Shown: one piece after another, positions 7,840-9,740 of the stretch
How the letters are laid out: every line of letters starts with the position of its first letter
Position numbering within the stretch: position 1 is the stretch's first letter
Origin: Bacteroidia bacterium
GTDB taxonomy: Bacteria; Bacteroidota; Bacteroidia; Bacteroidales; Marinifilaceae
Assembly: GCA_025999735.1 (NCBI GenBank)
Contig: BNXR01000078.1
Span: 1-9,740 of the forward strand
DNA: 9,740 nt
Direction: 5' to 3'
Made by a program: the position numbers and the translations under genes
Notes under the pieces: model-generated
What the model was told of the DNA's origin: nothing
Databases searched by the model: none
The model's input: the letters and a program-made list of their open reading frames with translations, nothing else

Positions 7840-9640
7840 ATGTCCACATTCCTCCACCTATTAGCGCGCTCTCTTGTTCACAAATATGATTGTCATTTCG
7901 AGAAATTGACACTCATCTTTCCCAACAAACGTGCCGGTCTTTTTTTGGCAGCGGAACTTGCAAAACTCATATCCAAACCTGTATGGATGCCTGAAATACT
8001 GACTATTACCGATTTTATTGAGAAACATTCCAAACTCAAGAAAGTCGATGATTTGCTCTTGCTAATTAAATTATACAAGGCCTATATCGGCGTGTCGGGC
8101 AGCACCGAAAGTTTTGATGATTTTCACTATTGGGGCACGATGTTACTGCGTGATTTTGATGATATTGACAAAAATTTGGTTGATGCGAAAGCCCTCTTTT
8201 CAAATTTGACAGCTTTAAAAGAAATTGATGAACGCTTTTCCTTCCTTGACAAGGAACAAATAGAGGCTATCAAGATGTTTTGGAGTAGCTTCAATCCCGA
8301 ACAACGCAGCAAAGAGCAAACCGAATTTCTCCATGTCTGGGACAAATTATACCCCACCTACCAACGCTTCCATGAAAATCTACTGAACGAAAACCTCTGC
8401 TATGAAGGCATGGGCATGAAATATTTCTACGAACACATTGAAGACTGTCAAACAGATGGACATCACATCGTCTTTGCCGGATTTAATGCCCTTAGCGTCT
8501 GTGAGCAACGAATTTTTAGTTTTTTTAGGGATAAGGGAGAGGCCACGTTCTATTGGGATTACGACATTTACTACCTCTCTGACGAACAACACGAGGCAGG
8601 ACGCTTCATTCGCGAAAACCTCAACCTTTTTCCCAACGAATTAGGACCGGAGCATTTTAACAACTTCAGACACAGCGATAAACACATCGAATATATCTCT
8701 GTACCTTCCAATATCGGCCAAGCGAAATTGCTCCCTGAATTGTTGAAAAACAATATCAACCACGGTACAATGGACAGTGCCATTGTACTATGCGATGAAA
8801 GGCTGTTAGTACCGGTGGTCAGTTCCATACCGGAGGAAGTCGGGAAGATGAATATCACCATGGGCTACCCTGTACAGAATACTTCCGTTGCCGCCCTGAT
8901 TTACTTGCTAATGGAATGTAAAAAACATACCAAAATTGACAATACAAGTGAAACCAAGGGACAACATGAAGGACAAAACGAACCTGACGCTATTTCAGAT
9001 AGACAAAACAAAGAAAACAACAAGTTTACAAACAGTTGCAACGAAGTTTTCTATTATTACAAACCCTTGTTAGCCCTGCTAAATCACAAACTCATCAAGA
9101 ATACCTGCCCCGTAGAAATCGCTCAAATTACCGAAGACATAAACAAAAACAACATCGTTTATGTGTCCGCAAAAAAGTTGGCATTTAACGACTTAACACG
9201 TTCTATTTTTGTTTTTCCCAATCCAACGCAGTCAATCCCCGATTATTTGCTATCCATATTAGGAATTTTGTCGTCGTCAGACCCAATGATAGAATCCATG
9301 GAATCCATGATACCACCTACGATAGCACCCATTGAGCAGGAACTCATTTTTACGTTGCAAAAGCAAATTCGTTCCTTGAAAAACACCTTGGAAGAAGAAC
9401 GGATTACGCCCGATGACAAACTGTACATGCAGATTATACGGAAAGTGCTCAATTCCCTCCACGTACCTTTTTCAGGTGAGCCCTTAGAGGAGTTGCAACT
9501 CATGGGTCTCTTAGAAACGCGCACCTTGGACTTCAAGAACCTCATCATCCTTTCTGCTAATGAAGGCAACATCCCGAAAACAGCACAGTCCGCTTCGTTC
9601 ATCCCCTACAACCTGCGCCGTGGCTTCCGTTTGCCCACAC
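7840..9640 (+). CDS. PD-(D/E)XK nuclease-family / AddB-like helicase-nuclease, C-terminus missing
   Basis: 600 genuine residues of a Bacteroidetes protein related to AddB/RecB-type helicase-nucleases of double-strand-break repair. Recognisable segments are IFPNKRAGLFLAAELA (about 26-41), in place of a Walker A loop, then PEILTITDF, LLRDFDDIDKNLVDAKALF, MNITMGYPVQNTSVAALI (middle) and LMGLLETRTLDFKNLIILSANEGNIP leading to SFIPYNLRRGFRLPT at the end. A polar linker rich in Q/N/E lies at about 365-400. Family members run to about 900-1000 residues as I recall and carry the PD-(D/E)XK nuclease at the C-terminus, so that part is absent here. The frame runs on to a TAA at 9660, but from 9641 the bases are an inverted copy of 7991-8090; the ending IGLV is not real. 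An in-frame TAA at 7831 fixes the start at 7840. Its own promoter lies upstream. Confidence 0.88.
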
Positions 9641-9740
9641 CCGATATAGGCCTTGTATAATTTAATTAGCAAGAGCAAATCATCGACTTTCTTGAGTTTG
9701 GAATGTTTCTCAATAAAATCGGTAATAGTCAGTATTTCAG
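9641..9740. repeat. Exact inverted copy of 7991-8090 at the contig's right end
   Basis: All 100 bases are the reverse complement of 7991-8090, which lies inside the same gene about 1.55 kb upstream; the match stops at 9641. It interrupts a conserved protein exactly after the motif LPT. Together with the similar left end it indicates chimeric ends from whole-genome amplification or assembly, not a natural gene end. Confidence 0.93.

Noticed and set aside
9292..9309. 9-bp tandem duplication GAATCCATG x2 in the AddB-like gene
   Set aside because: In frame and in a variable, loop-like region; ordinary slippage with no sign of function.
1..9740. Terminal inverted repeats of a linear replicon or transposon
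   Set aside because: The two ends are not copies of each other; each copies a different internal segment.

Overview
The window looks like one contig from a member of the Bacteroidota, probably Bacteroidales-like. The evidence is a secreted SprB-type repeat protein with a type IX secretion (T9SS) C-terminal sorting domain, Bacteroidetes-type promoters (TTTG, 19-20 nt spacer, TAnnTTTG), a Bacteroidetes-type PD-(D/E)XK/AddB-like protein, and housekeeping genes with that flavour. No mobile element, CRISPR array, rRNA or tRNA was seen.

Layout. Bases 1-87 are an exact inverted copy of 1145-1231 and are probably a chimeric end. From 88 to 4228 (+) runs the 3' part of a giant cell-surface protein. 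It has 13 SprB-like modules in a strict A-B-C order, then two Ig/PKD-like domains and the T9SS tail. A 179-base gap carries a likely promoter for slyD (4408-5016, +), an FKBP-type prolyl isomerase with a duplicated Cys/His metal-binding tail. Four bases later aroC (chorismate synthase, 5021-6094, +) begins. metK (S-adenosylmethionine synthetase, 6107-7396, -) converges on aroC with 12 bases between them.

The 443-base divergent region 7397-7839 holds the metK promoter, a 49-nt SAM-II-like riboswitch in the metK leader, a 16-codon upstream ORF that starts inside the riboswitch core, a promoter for the rightward gene, and an 18-bp perfect palindrome covering that promoter's -33 element. The rightward gene (from 7840) encodes the helicase-like N-terminal two thirds of a PD-(D/E)XK/AddB-like DNA repair protein. 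It breaks at 9640, where the last 100 bases are an exact inverted copy of 7991-8090.

How the parts relate: metK makes SAM and its leader appears to sense SAM, a closed feedback loop. slyD and aroC are probably co-transcribed. Both contig ends turn back on themselves as exact inverted copies of sequence 1-1.6 kb inside the contig. This is the usual signature of multiple-displacement-amplification chimeras (single-cell genome) or of misassembly. The two terminal genes should therefore be read as truncated by artefact, not as naturally ending there. The most interesting biology is the SAM-II/uORF metK leader and the three-module cysteine grammar of the surface protein.
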